The position numbers and the translations under genes were made by a program. 64,000 bases of DNA from Hyphococcus sp. (GTDB lineage: Bacteria; Pseudomonadota; Alphaproteobacteria; Caulobacterales; Parvularculaceae), in NCBI GenBank assembly GCA_021776415.1, contig JAJFFY010000044.1, positions 1 through 64,000 of the forward strand. Reading direction: 5' to 3'. Below are positions 27,640 to 36,724 of the stretch, in pieces (position 1 is the stretch's first letter; the number at the start of each line of letters is the position of its first letter). The notes beneath the pieces were generated by a model. The model was not told the origin of the DNA. It ran no database searches and was given only the letters and a program-made list of their open reading frames with translations.

Positions 27640-28863
27640 ATGGATTTCGCCTATTCCGATCGATGCAAGGATTATCTCAGCCGTGTCAGCAATTTCATGG
27701 ACAAATATGTCTATGAAGGCAATGAAACTTACGAACGTCAGCATGCTGAGTTTGGTCCCGGCGAAGGGCGCTGGAAAGTGCCGCCGATAATTGACGAATT
27801 GAAAGACAAGGCCAAAGCTGAAGGTTTGTGGAACATGTTCCACCCCAACAAAAAATGGGGACCGGGGCTTTCCAATGCCGATTATGCGCCGATTGCGGAA
27901 CTCACCGGGCGTTGTCTTATCGCGCCGGAGGTTTTCAATTGTGCCGCTCCAGATACCGGCAATATGGAAGTGTTGATGCAATATGGCTCGCCGGCTCAAC
28001 AAGAACAATGGCTGGAGCCGTTGCTTGAGGGGAAAATTCGTTCGGCTTTTTTGATGACCGAGCCGGCGGTGGCCTCGTCTGACGCCACCAATATAGAAAC
28101 CGAGATTGTGCGCGATGGTGATCACTATGTCGTCAACGGTCGCAAATGGTGGTCGTCGGGCGCTGGCGATCCGCGCTGTAAAATCTTTATCGTCATGGGC
28201 AAGACCGACAAGACCGCCCAGCGCCATGTACAGCAAAGCCAGATTCTGATCCCGGCTGATGCGCCGGGGGTTAAAATTCTCCGTCACCTGCCGGTATTCG
28301 GTTATGACGATGCGCCGCACGGGCATATGGAAGTCGAGCTTAAAGATGTCCGTGTGCCGAAGGAAAATATCATCCTCGGTGAGGGGCGCGGTTTTGAAAT
28401 CGCCCAGGGCCGGCTTGGCCCGGGACGCATTCACCACTGCATGCGCACCATTGGCGCCGCAGAGGTCGCGCTTGAAAAAATGGTCAAGAGGCTTTTGACC
28501 CGCGAGGCTTTCGGCAAGCCGATCTATAAGCATTCGATCTGGGAGCAACGCGTCGCCGAGGCGCGCATCGACATTGAATTGACGCGGCTTTTAACGTTGA
28601 AAGCCGCCTGGATGATGGACACGGTCGGCAACAAGGTTGCCCAAGGTGAGATCGCGATGATCAAGGTTGCTGCGCCGCGTATCGCGCTGAAAATCATTGA
28701 TGACGCGATCCAGGCCCATGGCGGCGCCGGCGTCAGCACGGAGTTTGGGCTCGCGCGCTCCTACTCAATGTTGCGCACCCTGCGCCTCGCTGACGGCCCG
28801 GACGAAGTTCACTGTCGGTCGATCGCTCGGATGGAATTTAAGAAATATTCGAACGCGGTCTAA
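27640..28863 (+). CDS. Acyl-CoA dehydrogenase (ACAD10/11-like)
   Basis: FAD-dependent acyl-CoA dehydrogenase of 407 residues. Motifs include [29 protein letters not shown] for FAD/substrate contact, [13 protein letters not shown], and [12 protein letters not shown] followed by [13 protein letters not shown] at the C-terminus, which is the ACAD10/11-type ending rather than the short-chain type. It would oxidise an acyl-CoA in fatty-acid or branched-chain catabolism; chain length cannot be told. The start ATG lies just after a GGAG. Confidence 0.94.
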   Translation: MDFAYSDRCKDYLSRVSNFMDKYVYEGNETYERQHAEFGPGEGRWKVPPIIDELKDKAKAEGLWNMFHPNKKWGPGLSNADYAPIAELTGRCLIAPEVFNCAAPDTGNMEVLMQYGSPAQQEQWLEPLLEGKIRSAFLMTEPAVASSDATNIETEIVRDGDHYVVNGRKWWSSGAGDPRCKIFIVMGKTDKTAQRHVQQSQILIPADAPGVKILRHLPVFGYDDAPHGHMEVELKDVRVPKENIILGEGRGFEIAQGRLGPGRIHHCMRTIGAAEVALEKMVKRLLTREAFGKPIYKHSIWEQRVAEARIDIELTRLLTLKAAWMMDTVGNKVAQGEIAMIKVAAPRIALKIIDDAIQAHGGAGVSTEFGLARSYSMLRTLRLADGPDEVHCRSIARMEFKKYSNAV

Positions 28864-28878
28864 GCTGATGAAAAAGAA

Positions 28879-29298
28879 ATGCTTATAATGACAATGATGA
28901 ATCCGGTTCTCGCACTTATCACCTGGACGTTGATCGTCTGGGTGTGGATGTATGCAACTCGCATCCCGGCAATGCATAAGGCGAAGATTGATCCGCAAAG
29001 CGCTATTCATCCAGGATCGCTAACGTCCTTGCCGGCAAATACCCGCGTAATCGCTGACAACTATAATCACCTGCATGAACAGCCGACAGTCTTTTATGCG
29101 CTCGCGGTTTATTCCCATCTCGCCGGTGTTGCCGATCCTTTAAATGTGTGGCTCGCCTGGGGTTATGTGGTTTTGCGCATTGCGCACAGCCTCGCGCAGA
29201 TCGTTCTGAGGAGGGTGAAGGTGCGATTTATGATTTTTGCAACGTCGTCGCTGGTGCTGATCGTTATCGCCGTCCGGAATCTGCTAACGCTATTCTGA
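28879..29298 (+). CDS. MAPEG family membrane protein
   Basis: Four-helix membrane protein of 139 residues. It shows ITWTLIVWVWMYATRIPAM, NLHEQPTVFYAL-like sequence (NHLHEQPTVFYALAVY), WGYVVLRIAHSLAQI and a C-terminal helix, consistent with MAPEG proteins, a group that includes microsomal glutathione transferases. Several in-frame ATG codons (28879, 28888, 28894) make the start uncertain. It is 16 bases after the acyl-CoA dehydrogenase gene and possibly cotranscribed. Confidence 0.85.
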   Translation: MLIMTMMNPVLALITWTLIVWVWMYATRIPAMHKAKIDPQSAIHPGSLTSLPANTRVIADNYNHLHEQPTVFYALAVYSHLAGVADPLNVWLAWGYVVLRIAHSLAQIVLRRVKVRFMIFATSSLVLIVIAVRNLLTLF

Positions 29299-29338
29299 TT
29301 GCTGACTTAGGAATTGCCTGTCTCACAGGGAGATTATT

Positions 29339-29737
29339 ATGAAATCTGGGCTCTTGGTGATTGCTGCGCTCATTGGCGTCGGTTTTGGATTCTTTTTGGC
29401 GCAAATAAACGGCGATCACGGCGAAAGCTGGCGTCTCATTTATTCTCATGACGAAAATGGCGCCGCCTTGGAAGGGTCTAAGGATGTGTTGGCCGATGCC
29501 GTACGCGCCGGAAAGCCGGTTCGGGTCTACTGGTCAGGTCGCTATGTAGAGCACGCCACGGATAGCTTTTTTCTTACGATTATTGGCGGCGAGGTTTTTG
29601 CCCAAGTTGAGTCAATTCGCGCTCAACGCCCGACCGAAGAGCCGCCATCGATTGAGTTGATGGATGAGGATCAGCGCTGGGCAGCCATCTTTTCAACGAA
29701 TGGCGATCGCGCCCTTAAATGGTTTGTGCAGGATTAA
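29339..29737 (+). CDS. Hypothetical exported or anchored protein
   Basis: The 132-residue protein has one N-terminal hydrophobic segment (MKSGLLVIAALIGVGFGFFLA), acting as a signal peptide or anchor, then a mixed alpha/beta domain (SWRLIYSHDENGAALEGS, VRVYWSGRYVEHATDSFFLTIIGGEVFAQ) that ends at ALKWFVQD. I recognise no family. It follows the MAPEG gene by 40 bases with a GGGAG-type ribosome site and may be part of that operon. Confidence 0.65.
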   Translation: MKSGLLVIAALIGVGFGFFLAQINGDHGESWRLIYSHDENGAALEGSKDVLADAVRAGKPVRVYWSGRYVEHATDSFFLTIIGGEVFAQVESIRAQRPTEEPPSIELMDEDQRWAAIFSTNGDRALKWFVQD

Positions 29738-29781
29738 AGATGCCAGCCTATATGGCCGCTTGGGTTCGCATTGCGCTGCGC

Positions 29782-30156
29782 CTAGGTGCTATCATCACGT
29801 CGCATAAAGCTTTCCGGTGCGACCCATGTATGCGGATAGTGTTTGTTCCCCCAAAGACAAATCTCCTGCAACGGCGGCTGCAGGTCTTTGCCTTTGTCCG
29901 TTAGTTCGTACTCAAACCGTTTTGGCTTGAGCTGATACGGTTTTCGCACTGCCAGACCGGCCGCCTCAATCAGCGCCAAGCGGTCGGTTAGAACATTGGT
30001 GGCGATCTCTTCGGGGCTATCGAGAAATTCCGAAAACCGTTTTTTGCCGTTGACCATGTCGCGCAAGATTACCAGGGTCCAGCGATCACCAACAATATCG
30101 AGCGTGGTCGCAATCGGGCAGCCGGACCGGGGCTCTCTTAATGCTGTTCTCGCCAT
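29782..30156 (-). CDS. HxlR family transcriptional regulator
   Basis: Winged-helix regulator of 124 residues with the HxlR signature: CPIATTLDIVGDRWTLVILRDM, then RFSEFLDSPEEIATNVLTDRL, LIEAAGLAVRKPY and YELTDKGKDLQPPL. HxlR proteins often respond to thiols, aldehydes or quinones. It is divergent from a GFA gene whose family includes glutathione-dependent formaldehyde activation, so control of that gene is a reasonable guess. An inverted repeat lies between them. Confidence 0.92.
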   Translation of the reverse strand: MARTALREPRSGCPIATTLDIVGDRWTLVILRDMVNGKKRFSEFLDSPEEIATNVLTDRLALIEAAGLAVRKPYQLKPKRFEYELTDKGKDLQPPLQEICLWGNKHYPHTWVAPESFMRRDDST

Positions 30157-30223
30157 GGCTCGGTTTCCTTACTGCCGCAAAATACCACTCCGCCACCCGA
30201 TAAACTGCTTCGGCAAAATAGTC

Positions 30224-30247
30224 ACTTGTAAATTGCAATAAACAAGT
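30224..30247. promoter_or_regulatory. Inverted repeat, candidate HxlR operator
   Basis: ACTTGT (30224-30229) and ACAAGT (30242-30247) are separated by 12 bases in the AT-rich region between the divergent HxlR and GFA genes. The arrangement fits a dimeric winged-helix regulator site; no direct evidence. Confidence 0.4.
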
Positions 30248-30349
30248 TATTATGAAATATACTCAATGCACAAGGGGCGGGACGTACAAAGCTCCCGGAG
30301 CTGACATGTAGGGCAGAGGGCCCTGAGCAATAGGCGAGGAAATTATTTG

Positions 30350-30793
30350 ATGGTTCAAACATTAAAAGGCGGCTGCCTGTGCGGCGCTGTTTCTTATGAG
30401 ACTGAAGCCGATCCAGTTATCGTCGCGCACTGTCATTGTGTCGATTGTCGAAAATCCAGCGGTACTGGTCACGGCACCCATGTCGGGTTGTCAGAGGAGG
30501 CGGTGAAATTCTCTGGCGAGATTAAATTCTACGACAGCCCCGCCGATAGCGGCAACATTGTCAGCCGGGGCTTTTGCGGTGATTGCGGCTCGGCGATCCT
30601 CTCGCGCAATTCATCTATGCCGGGCATGGCGTTCATTCGCGCCTCGAGCCTTGATGATCCAGGCGCCGTGACGCCTTCAATGATCGTTTACGCAAGCCGC
30701 GCGCCCAAATGGGACATAATGGACCCATCCTTGCCATCATTTGCTGAAATGCCAGAGGGCGGCCCAGAAAAAGTCATCGCTGACGCGCAGTGA
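30350..30793 (+). CDS. GFA family protein
   Basis: The 147-residue protein is of the glutathione-dependent formaldehyde-activating (Gfa/CENP-V) zinc-binding type. Zinc-binding cysteine motifs are GGCLCGAVSYE, HCHCVDCRKSSG and FCGDCGS, so the fold is complete. Most family members have no proven enzymatic activity. ATG 30350 follows GCGAGGA at the usual spacing, better than the TTG three bases earlier. Its stop overlaps the GTG start of the MmcQ-like gene. Confidence 0.9.
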   Translation: MVQTLKGGCLCGAVSYETEADPVIVAHCHCVDCRKSSGTGHGTHVGLSEEAVKFSGEIKFYDSPADSGNIVSRGFCGDCGSAILSRNSSMPGMAFIRASSLDDPGAVTPSMIVYASRAPKWDIMDPSLPSFAEMPEGGPEKVIADAQ

Positions 30794-31164
30794 AGCTCGA
30801 GGGCTTTAAAATCTATTGTCTGTCAATGGCCGGTGTGGCGGAAAACTATCCGATGAAGGGCGAGGTTGTGTGGATGAAGGTAAGCGGCAAGCTGTTCGCT
30901 ATGACCAATGTCAAAACATTGAAAATGGATGGCGAGATGGTCTCACCATTTCACTTTATCAATCTGAAATGCGATCCGGCGCGCGCGGTCGTCTTGCGGA
31001 AACAACATTTCGGGATCAAGCCGGCCTGGCATCAAAACAAAACCCACTGGAACACGCTGCTGATGGGAGCATCCATGCCCGACGCCTTGGTCAAAGAGCT
31101 CACCGAGCACTCTTATGATTTGGTCGTGGCGTCACTGACAAAAAAACAAAGACAAGGGCTATGA
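30790..31164 (+). CDS. MmcQ/YjbR family protein
   Basis: The 124-residue protein matches the MmcQ/YjbR family: YCLSMAGVAENYPMKGEVVWMKVSGKLFAM (residues 9-38, landmark), INLKCDPARAVVLRKQHFGIKPAWHQNKTHWNTL in the middle (start and end residues given as landmarks), and LVKELTEHSYDLVVASLTKK. The family has a DNA-binding-like fold and unknown function. The GTG start overlaps the previous stop as GTGA, so translation is probably coupled to the GFA gene. Confidence 0.9.
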   Translation: MKLEGFKIYCLSMAGVAENYPMKGEVVWMKVSGKLFAMTNVKTLKMDGEMVSPFHFINLKCDPARAVVLRKQHFGIKPAWHQNKTHWNTLLMGASMPDALVKELTEHSYDLVVASLTKKQRQGL

Positions 31165-31236
31165 CGTACATCCTTCTTGTGTGGGTGCGTGATTGCGGCC
31201 ACATAAAACCGGAAATGGCAGCAAGGAAGGCATGTG

Positions 31237-31536
31237 ATGGAAAATCTTGAACCCTACAAATTCTGGCTGCTAATGGCGGCGGTGGCTTATGCAGCGTTTC
31301 TTATTGGGCGGGCAACCAAAGGCGCCAGCCCTGAAGAACGCCAGCGACGACAACTGGTGGAAATGCAGGAGATTGAAACGGCGATGGCCGGGCTTGACGC
31401 GTCGAAATTGGAACAGGTCGATCGTCTGATAGTAGATGGTAAGAAAATTGAGGCGATTAATGTCTTGCGTGAAGCGACGGGTCTTGGGTTGATGCTTTCG
31501 AGAATGGCGGTTGAACAGCGCATGCCCGGACAATAG
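31237..31536 (+). CDS. Membrane-anchored protein with L7/L12-like C-terminal domain
   Basis: The 99-residue protein has an N-terminal membrane helix (FWLLMAAVAYAAFLIG), a charged coiled stretch (EERQRRQLVEMQEIE) and a C-terminal VDRLIVDGKKIEAINVLREATG plus LGLMLSRMAVEQ. That last part resembles the factor-binding alpha/beta domain of ribosomal L7/L12 (G.KIEAIK..RE.TG.GL..AK..VE), but it is not the ribosomal protein. ATG 31237 is preceded by AAGGAAGG. Its role is unknown. Confidence 0.75.
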   Translation: MENLEPYKFWLLMAAVAYAAFLIGRATKGASPEERQRRQLVEMQEIETAMAGLDASKLEQVDRLIVDGKKIEAINVLREATGLGLMLSRMAVEQRMPGQ

Positions 31537-31565
31537 TTTGCGCGCTATCAAAAAAAGGAAAACCA

Positions 31566-32258
31566 ATGCCGTCTTTCACGGGTCTGCCAAAAGACTATTT
31601 TGATTTCTTCCATGAGCTGAAAGCCAATAACAACCGCGAATGGTTCAACGACAACAAACCACGGTTTCGCGCCAGCGTGCAGGAACCCCTGGCGTCATTT
31701 GTTGAGGCGATGGCGCCGCGCCTGAAGAAAGTCTCCAAGCATTTTGTCGCCGATCCGCGGCTCAATGGCGGCTCGGTCTTTCGCATCTACAAAGATGTGC
31801 GTTTTTCTAAGGATAAAACCCCATACAAAACTCATGGCGGGGTGCAGTTCCGCCATGCGCTCGGCAAGAGCGCCCATGCGCCGGGGTTTTATGTGCATAT
31901 TGATCCGGGCGAGATTTTCTATGGCGGCGGCATCTGGACGCCGCCGGCGCCGCAGCTGTTAAAAATTCGCGAGGCGATTGCCGGTAAAGGCACGGCATGG
32001 AAAAAAGCCGTGAACGGCGCCGCCTTTAAAAAACGCTTCGGCGATTTGCGTGGGCAAGCCCTGAAGCGCCCGCCGCGCGGCTTTGATACGGAGCATGCGC
32101 TCATCGAAGACATAAAACGCAAAAGCTTCTTCGCCATGGCGCAAAGCAAGCCCGCACAGACGAAGAAAGTCGCATTCTGCGATGACGTCGAAGCGGCAAT
32201 GAAAGATGCTAAACCGCTGATGAAGTTTTTATGTGATGCGGTGGGGGCGCCATTTTAG
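31566..32258 (+). CDS. DUF2461 family protein
   Basis: The 230-residue protein matches DUF2461/TIGR02453: FHELKANNNREWFNDNKPRF, then FRIYKDVRFSKDKTPYKTH, GFYVHIDPGEIFYGGGIW and a C-terminal region with RKSFFAM-like sequence (KRKSFFAMAQSK). The function is unknown and it is soluble. It starts 29 bases after the L7/L12-like gene with AAGGAAAACC as a possible ribosome site, so both may be in one unit. Confidence 0.92.
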   Translation: MPSFTGLPKDYFDFFHELKANNNREWFNDNKPRFRASVQEPLASFVEAMAPRLKKVSKHFVADPRLNGGSVFRIYKDVRFSKDKTPYKTHGGVQFRHALGKSAHAPGFYVHIDPGEIFYGGGIWTPPAPQLLKIREAIAGKGTAWKKAVNGAAFKKRFGDLRGQALKRPPRGFDTEHALIEDIKRKSFFAMAQSKPAQTKKVAFCDDVEAAMKDAKPLMKFLCDAVGAPF

Positions 32259-32313
32259 CATTTTGTTTCGGCCGTAGCTATGATCTCTGCCACTCAGGCT
32301 TCATCCTCGCTTG

Positions 32314-33714
32314 TTATCGTCGAGGGCGCGTAATCATCCACAGCCTCCCGCCGAGCATTGTTGCTGCGGCGGCGAGGCTGACGAGTAGCCCGTACCAGAT
32401 GCCGACCGCACCGAGCGACGTGGACAGGCCGAGCCAGGCGGCGACCGGAAAGCCGATCGCCCAATAGCTGATCCCGGTGATTATCATTGGTATACGTACG
32501 TCTTTCAGGCCGCGCAGCGCTTGTGCGGCGGAAACCTGTATCGCGTCAAACAGCGCGAATGCCGCGGCAACCGGCAGGAACGAGGCGGCAAGCGCCAGGA
32601 CCACTGCATTGGCCGGGTTGTCGGCGTTAAGATAGAGGCCGGCGATGAAGCCCGGCGCCAGCATCACCGGGACGGCGAACAGCATAATCATGCCGACGCT
32701 GCTGAGGATGGAGATTACCGCCGCGCGCCGCACTCCGGCGGTGTTCCGCGCGCCGGCCATCAGCCCGACGCGCACGCCGCCGGCCATGGAGAGCCCGAGC
32801 GGCATCATAAACGCCAGCGCCACAACATTCAGCGCTACCTGATAGGCGGCGACCTCATTAACGCCAATTCGGCCCATCAAAAAAGTGCAAGCGTTAAACA
32901 GCATGGCTTCAAAACCAATCGTCACGCCGATAGGCCAGCCGAGACGCACCACCTCTTTCAGCCGCTCCCAGTCCGGGGTGAAGAAGCGGTGGAACAATTC
33001 AAACTGGCGGCTGCGGTTTTCAGTATTGATGTAAAGCACAAGCGCTAGAAAACCTGCCGCATGGGAAATCGAAGAGGCGATCCCGGCGCCAACCAGGCCG
33101 AGCTGGGGAAAGCCCCAATGGCCGTAGATCAGAAGGTAGTTGAGAAATGCATTCAGAAAAGTTGTCAGAATAATCAAGACCAGCGGCGCGCGCGTGCGCC
33201 CGATTGCCGCCAGAAAATTGCGCAACACGATAACGCCGAGTGCGAAAGGCAGCCCCGGCGCCAGCGCCAGGACATAGGGCTCGGCAAGGCGCGCGATCAC
33301 CGCCGGCTGGCCGAGGGCGAGCGCAAGATCTTCCGTAAACAAAAACAACAGCGAGATCGCCGTCGCGCCGATGCCGACCGCCCAGAGCCCCATCCGCACC
33401 GAGCGGCGGCTGTCGCGGGTGTCGTTCTCATCGGCGCCGATCGCGTGTGAAACCATCGGCGCGACCGCCATCGCCGGGCCGAGGCCGGTGAGGAACAGCA
33501 CATAATACATAACCAGACCGAGCGCCGCGCCGGCAAGCGGCTCCGGTCCGAGCCGGCCGATCATCAAAATATCGATAGTGTTGATCGAAAACTGGATCAG
33601 CTGGGTTAGCGCCATAGGCAAGCCAATCGCCATCAGCGCGAAAAATTCGCGCTTCCAGGCGGCTTTGCCGCCAGCTGCAATGCGGTTCTGGTTTGCAGGG
33701 TTTGTGGTCGTCAT
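32314..33714 (-). CDS. MATE family efflux transporter
   Basis: Inner-membrane multidrug/toxin extrusion protein of 466 residues and about 12 membrane helices. It exports cationic compounds or metabolites with Na+ or H+. Visible blocks: GLPMALTQLIQFSINTIDILMIGRLG, TGLGPAMAVAPMVSHAIGA, NYLLIYGHWGFPQLGLVGAGIAS (DinF/NorM-like), and the second half LGWPIGVTIGFEAMLFNACTFLMGRIG and RGLKDVRIPMIITGISYWAIG. ATG 33714 (MTTTNPANQ) has a GGAAG ribosome site; an upstream in-frame extension is not credible. Confidence 0.93.
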   Translation of the reverse strand: MTTTNPANQNRIAAGGKAAWKREFFALMAIGLPMALTQLIQFSINTIDILMIGRLGPEPLAGAALGLVMYYVLFLTGLGPAMAVAPMVSHAIGADENDTRDSRRSVRMGLWAVGIGATAISLLFLFTEDLALALGQPAVIARLAEPYVLALAPGLPFALGVIVLRNFLAAIGRTRAPLVLIILTTFLNAFLNYLLIYGHWGFPQLGLVGAGIASSISHAAGFLALVLYINTENRSRQFELFHRFFTPDWERLKEVVRLGWPIGVTIGFEAMLFNACTFLMGRIGVNEVAAYQVALNVVALAFMMPLGLSMAGGVRVGLMAGARNTAGVRRAAVISILSSVGMIMLFAVPVMLAPGFIAGLYLNADNPANAVVLALAASFLPVAAAFALFDAIQVSAAQALRGLKDVRIPMIITGISYWAIGFPVAAWLGLSTSLGAVGIWYGLLVSLAAAATMLGGRLWMITRPRR

Positions 33715-33793
33715 CAATGTTCTTCCGGCGCGAAGGCGCTGGCGCCGGTGTAGCAGATTTAGCCGGGAGGAAAACCGGAGAAACGTGTACTCG

Positions 33794-34612
33794 CTAATCT
33801 TGCAGGAACTGAGCGACGATCTTTGCGCCATCACCATTGGCGGTCAGCGCCCCAAACCCGCCGTCTTTTAACATCGCGGCGGCATTGGCCAGGGTTCCAT
33901 AGGCCGACCAGGCAAGGCCGCCGCCGATGGAAAGCCGTGCTGCGCCGGCTTTCGCAAATTCCGCGACACTGTGGTGTTTGAGATCGCCGAGGATTAAAAT
34001 ATTGACCGGCTTTGAAACTCCGCCGCAGACAGCCGCGACCGCATCCATATCCGGCAGGCCCGGCGCAAACAAAACATCCGCGCCCGCATCGGCGAACCCG
34101 TTCAGGCGTGTAATGATTTCATCGACGTCGCCTCGGCCATATAAGAACGCTTCCGCACGAGCGGTCAGGACAAATCCGCCTGGCGCCGCGCGCGCCGCCT
34201 CCGCCGCCGCGGCGACACGCTCGACGGCTAGCGCCTGGCTAAACACCGGATCGTCCGCATCACCGCTCGCATCTTCAATCGACCCGCCGCAAAGCGGTGT
34301 TTGTGCGGCAAGGCGAATGGTTTCGGCGGCGTCTTCCGGCCTTGCGCCAAAGCCGTTTTCGAGATCGGCCGTCACCGCAATATCCACCGCGCCGGCAATG
34401 TCGCGGCAGTGGTCGATGACTTCGTCACGAGTGACGCCATAATCGCGCCGGCCTTTTGTGAGCGCAAAGCCGGAACTGGTTGTCGCCAGCGCAGAAAAGC
34501 CGAGCCCTTCCAATATCCGCGCCGAGCCATTGTCCCACGGGTTTGGCAGGATGAACGGTGCGCCGGGCCTATGCAGAGCGAGGAAGCGAGAAGTTTTTTC
34601 ATCGTGCGACAT
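33794..34612 (-). CDS. Isocitrate lyase/PEP mutase family protein
   Basis: TIM-barrel enzyme of 272 residues. It shows FILPNPWDNGSARILEGLGFSALATTSSG, VTADLENGFG (where the metal-binding residues sit), GGSIEDASGD and FVLTARAEAFLYG. It lacks the KKCGH catalytic motif of true isocitrate lyase, so it belongs to the oxaloacetate decarboxylase/carboxyphosphonoenolpyruvate-mutase-like branch. The reaction is not known. It lies between the MATE and NIPSNAP genes on the same strand. Confidence 0.9.
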   Translation of the reverse strand: MSHDEKTSRFLALHRPGAPFILPNPWDNGSARILEGLGFSALATTSSGFALTKGRRDYGVTRDEVIDHCRDIAGAVDIAVTADLENGFGARPEDAAETIRLAAQTPLCGGSIEDASGDADDPVFSQALAVERVAAAAEAARAAPGGFVLTARAEAFLYGRGDVDEIITRLNGFADAGADVLFAPGLPDMDAVAAVCGGVSKPVNILILGDLKHHSVAEFAKAGAARLSIGGGLAWSAYGTLANAAAMLKDGGFGALTANGDGAKIVAQFLQD

Positions 34613-34644
34613 GGTCTATTCCGTTTGCTGACAGCGCTAGGCTG

Positions 34645-34974
34645 TTAGAATTTTGTCAGCACGCTATGAGGTGCGGAAGCTTGTTTCAAAAAAATCCTGT
34701 CCTCACGCATAATAAACCGTTCCCGCTTGGCAAACTCGTAATTTTCCTTCCCCATGGGGTCGGCGGCAAGGCGTATTTTGTATTGTTCATAGTCAGCAAG
34801 CGAAGGCAATGAATAGACGCCGTAAGCGGTGGTTGTTGAACCTTCATGAGGTGCGAAATAGCCGATTAGATCAGCCCCGCAACGTGGGATCGCCTGACCC
34901 CAATTACGCGCATAGGATTCGAAAGCGTCTTTCTTGAACGGGTCGATTTCGTATTTAATGAAGCAAGTGATCAT
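34645..34974 (-). CDS. NIPSNAP family protein
   Basis: The 109-residue ferredoxin-like-fold protein opens MITCFIKYEIDPFKKDAFESYARNW and continues CGADLIGYFAPHEGSTTTAYGVYSL, YEQYKIRLAADP and ERFIMREDRIFLK. This is the NIPSNAP pattern. ATG 34974 is chosen because the family begins here and an upstream in-frame ATG only adds unrelated residues. The function is unknown. It lies 32 bases upstream of the ICL/PEPM-like gene on the same strand. Confidence 0.88.
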   Translation of the reverse strand: MITCFIKYEIDPFKKDAFESYARNWGQAIPRCGADLIGYFAPHEGSTTTAYGVYSLPSLADYEQYKIRLAADPMGKENYEFAKRERFIMREDRIFLKQASAPHSVLTKF

Positions 34975-35055
34975 GAGCGCATCCTTTTTGGGGCACGCTA
35001 GTGCAGGCAATCGCCCTGTCCACCCGATTATTGCGATCCCAACGGCTGCATAATG

Positions 35056-36681
35056 TCAGTCGCTGCCATCATCATTACTATCTGGCCCCAGCCACGCATC
35101 ACGAAACGCCTTTTGCGCATCCGTCAGCTCAGCGTCGTCATCGCCTTCCTCAATAGCGACGATTTCCAGGGTTTCGTCTTCGGTGAAGGTAATCAAGGAT
35201 TTTTTCTCAGATCCGCGCTGGTGATAGGTGATGGTGGCCGTATCGCCGGGCTTGTGGCGTTTGAGCGCGCGCTTCCAATCGCCCTTGTCATCTATTTTGA
35301 AGCGGCCAATGCGAATGATCTCGTCGCCGCGATCGAGCCCCGCCTCATAGAGCGGACTACCGATGCGCGTATTGGCGCTGATCGTCAGCTCGCGCCCGTC
35401 TTCGATGAGTGCTATTTTTCCCAGCCATGCATCGCCTTCGTTTTTACGCTGCGCTTTCAGGCCCGCCTGTGCGAGCAGCGGCGCAAAGTCCGGCAACTCT
35501 GCGCCCTCAATGAAGCGCGCGAAAAACTCATTCGCAAAAGCGTCATCGCCAGTGATGTCGCCAAGCGCCTTGCGAAGGTCGGCATGGGCATAGGGCGTTT
35601 CTGTTTTGCCGTGGGTTTGCCAAAGGCGACGCATGTAATGATCGAGCGACAAATCCTCAAACCGTTGCCGGATCGTCAGATCTAGCGCCAGCGCGATAAC
35701 GGCGCCGTATGAGTAATAGGAAACAAATGTGTTGGAAAAGTTTGTTGGATCGACGGCGGTTGCGGCGTCGGCAAAGGGCGCGCGCAAACTCATGCGTTGT
35801 GGCGAGTCAAACTGACGGCCGGGCCCGTTGAGCACAGTGTCAAATCGCCGGTTCAAGGCGGTCAGAAACTCTTCCACCGATCCTTCCCCGGCGCGCCGGA
35901 TCATCAGCGAGCCGTAATAGGACGTAAACCCTTCTGCGAACCAAAGGCTCGGCGTCGGGTTGGCGGCGCTGAAATCAAACGGCTCAAGCTCGGTCGGTCG
36001 CAAACGTTCCACATTCCAGGCGTGAAAAAACTCATGCGATAAAGTGCCGAGCTGCGAGAAATCTTTTTCGAAAAGCGAAGAATTCTGTGTAAGAATGGTT
36101 GAATTGCGGTGCTCCATTCCATCACCTTCCATGTAAGGAAGGTAATCGGCGATGAATGTGTAAACGCCATCGTCGAAATCGGGCGCCTCGCCAAATAGCT
36201 TGATATGTTCCGCGACAACGTTTTTGGCTTTTGCTGCAAAAATGTCCAAGTCTTCTTTGTTGCCATCATGGTGCAAGGCGAGGCGAATGGTCTGGCGATC
36301 GGCGCCGTCGCCGATGCGCCATTCGCGAAGATCAGCATAGAGCGTATAGGTCAGCGTTACCGAGCCGTCATGGCCTTCGACACGCCAAGAATAAGGGTTG
36401 GTGCGCGTAATACCAAGTGTTTCGCCGGCGCCGTTGACAGCAGCGACGGCGTACACATTTTTAGCAAACTCATGGATGGCGTATCGGCCGGGCGATGAGC
36501 GCGACATGCGCAGTTCAAGCGGCGCTTCGCCAATATCACGAAAGGAAATCGTGATTTTCGCTTCGTGATGGGCCGCATTTTCAAATGATACTTGATAAGC
36601 TACGGACGATGCTTCTTGCGCGCCTGCTGGCGCAACAACAAACAAGCAGGCGGCGCAAATGGCGAATAAAACTCGGGTCAT
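35056..36681 (-). CDS. M61 family peptidase with apparent internal deletion
   Basis: Secreted zinc metallopeptidase of 541 residues, signal peptide ending in PAGAQ. The catalytic part is intact: HEFFHAWNVERLRP (HExxH) and WFAEGFTSYY supplying the third zinc ligand, then a C-terminal PDZ domain (GSPLYEAGLDRGDEIIRIG). The N-terminal domain breaks abruptly at YTLYAD-LREWRI (residues 117/118, near 36331). Relatives have about 80-100 residues here, including a THAHLNMPATFMWA-type segment, and are about 620-640 long. The reading frame is kept. Activity and folding are therefore uncertain. Confidence 0.9.
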   Translation of the reverse strand: MTRVLFAICAACLFVVAPAGAQEASSVAYQVSFENAAHHEAKITISFRDIGEAPLELRMSRSSPGRYAIHEFAKNVYAVAAVNGAGETLGITRTNPYSWRVEGHDGSVTLTYTLYADLREWRIGDGADRQTIRLALHHDGNKEDLDIFAAKAKNVVAEHIKLFGEAPDFDDGVYTFIADYLPYMEGDGMEHRNSTILTQNSSLFEKDFSQLGTLSHEFFHAWNVERLRPTELEPFDFSAANPTPSLWFAEGFTSYYGSLMIRRAGEGSVEEFLTALNRRFDTVLNGPGRQFDSPQRMSLRAPFADAATAVDPTNFSNTFVSYYSYGAVIALALDLTIRQRFEDLSLDHYMRRLWQTHGKTETPYAHADLRKALGDITGDDAFANEFFARFIEGAELPDFAPLLAQAGLKAQRKNEGDAWLGKIALIEDGRELTISANTRIGSPLYEAGLDRGDEIIRIGRFKIDDKGDWKRALKRHKPGDTATITYHQRGSEKKSLITFTEDETLEIVAIEEGDDDAELTDAQKAFRDAWLGPDSNDDGSD

Positions 36682-36724
36682 TCTCTCTTCTCACTAAGCC
36701 GTTGAATGTTGGTGGTGCGCGGGC

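Noticed and set aside
27613-28548. Reverse open frame of about 311 residues across the acyl-CoA dehydrogenase gene
   Set aside because: Antisense shadow: the forward product has all family motifs and the reverse product none.
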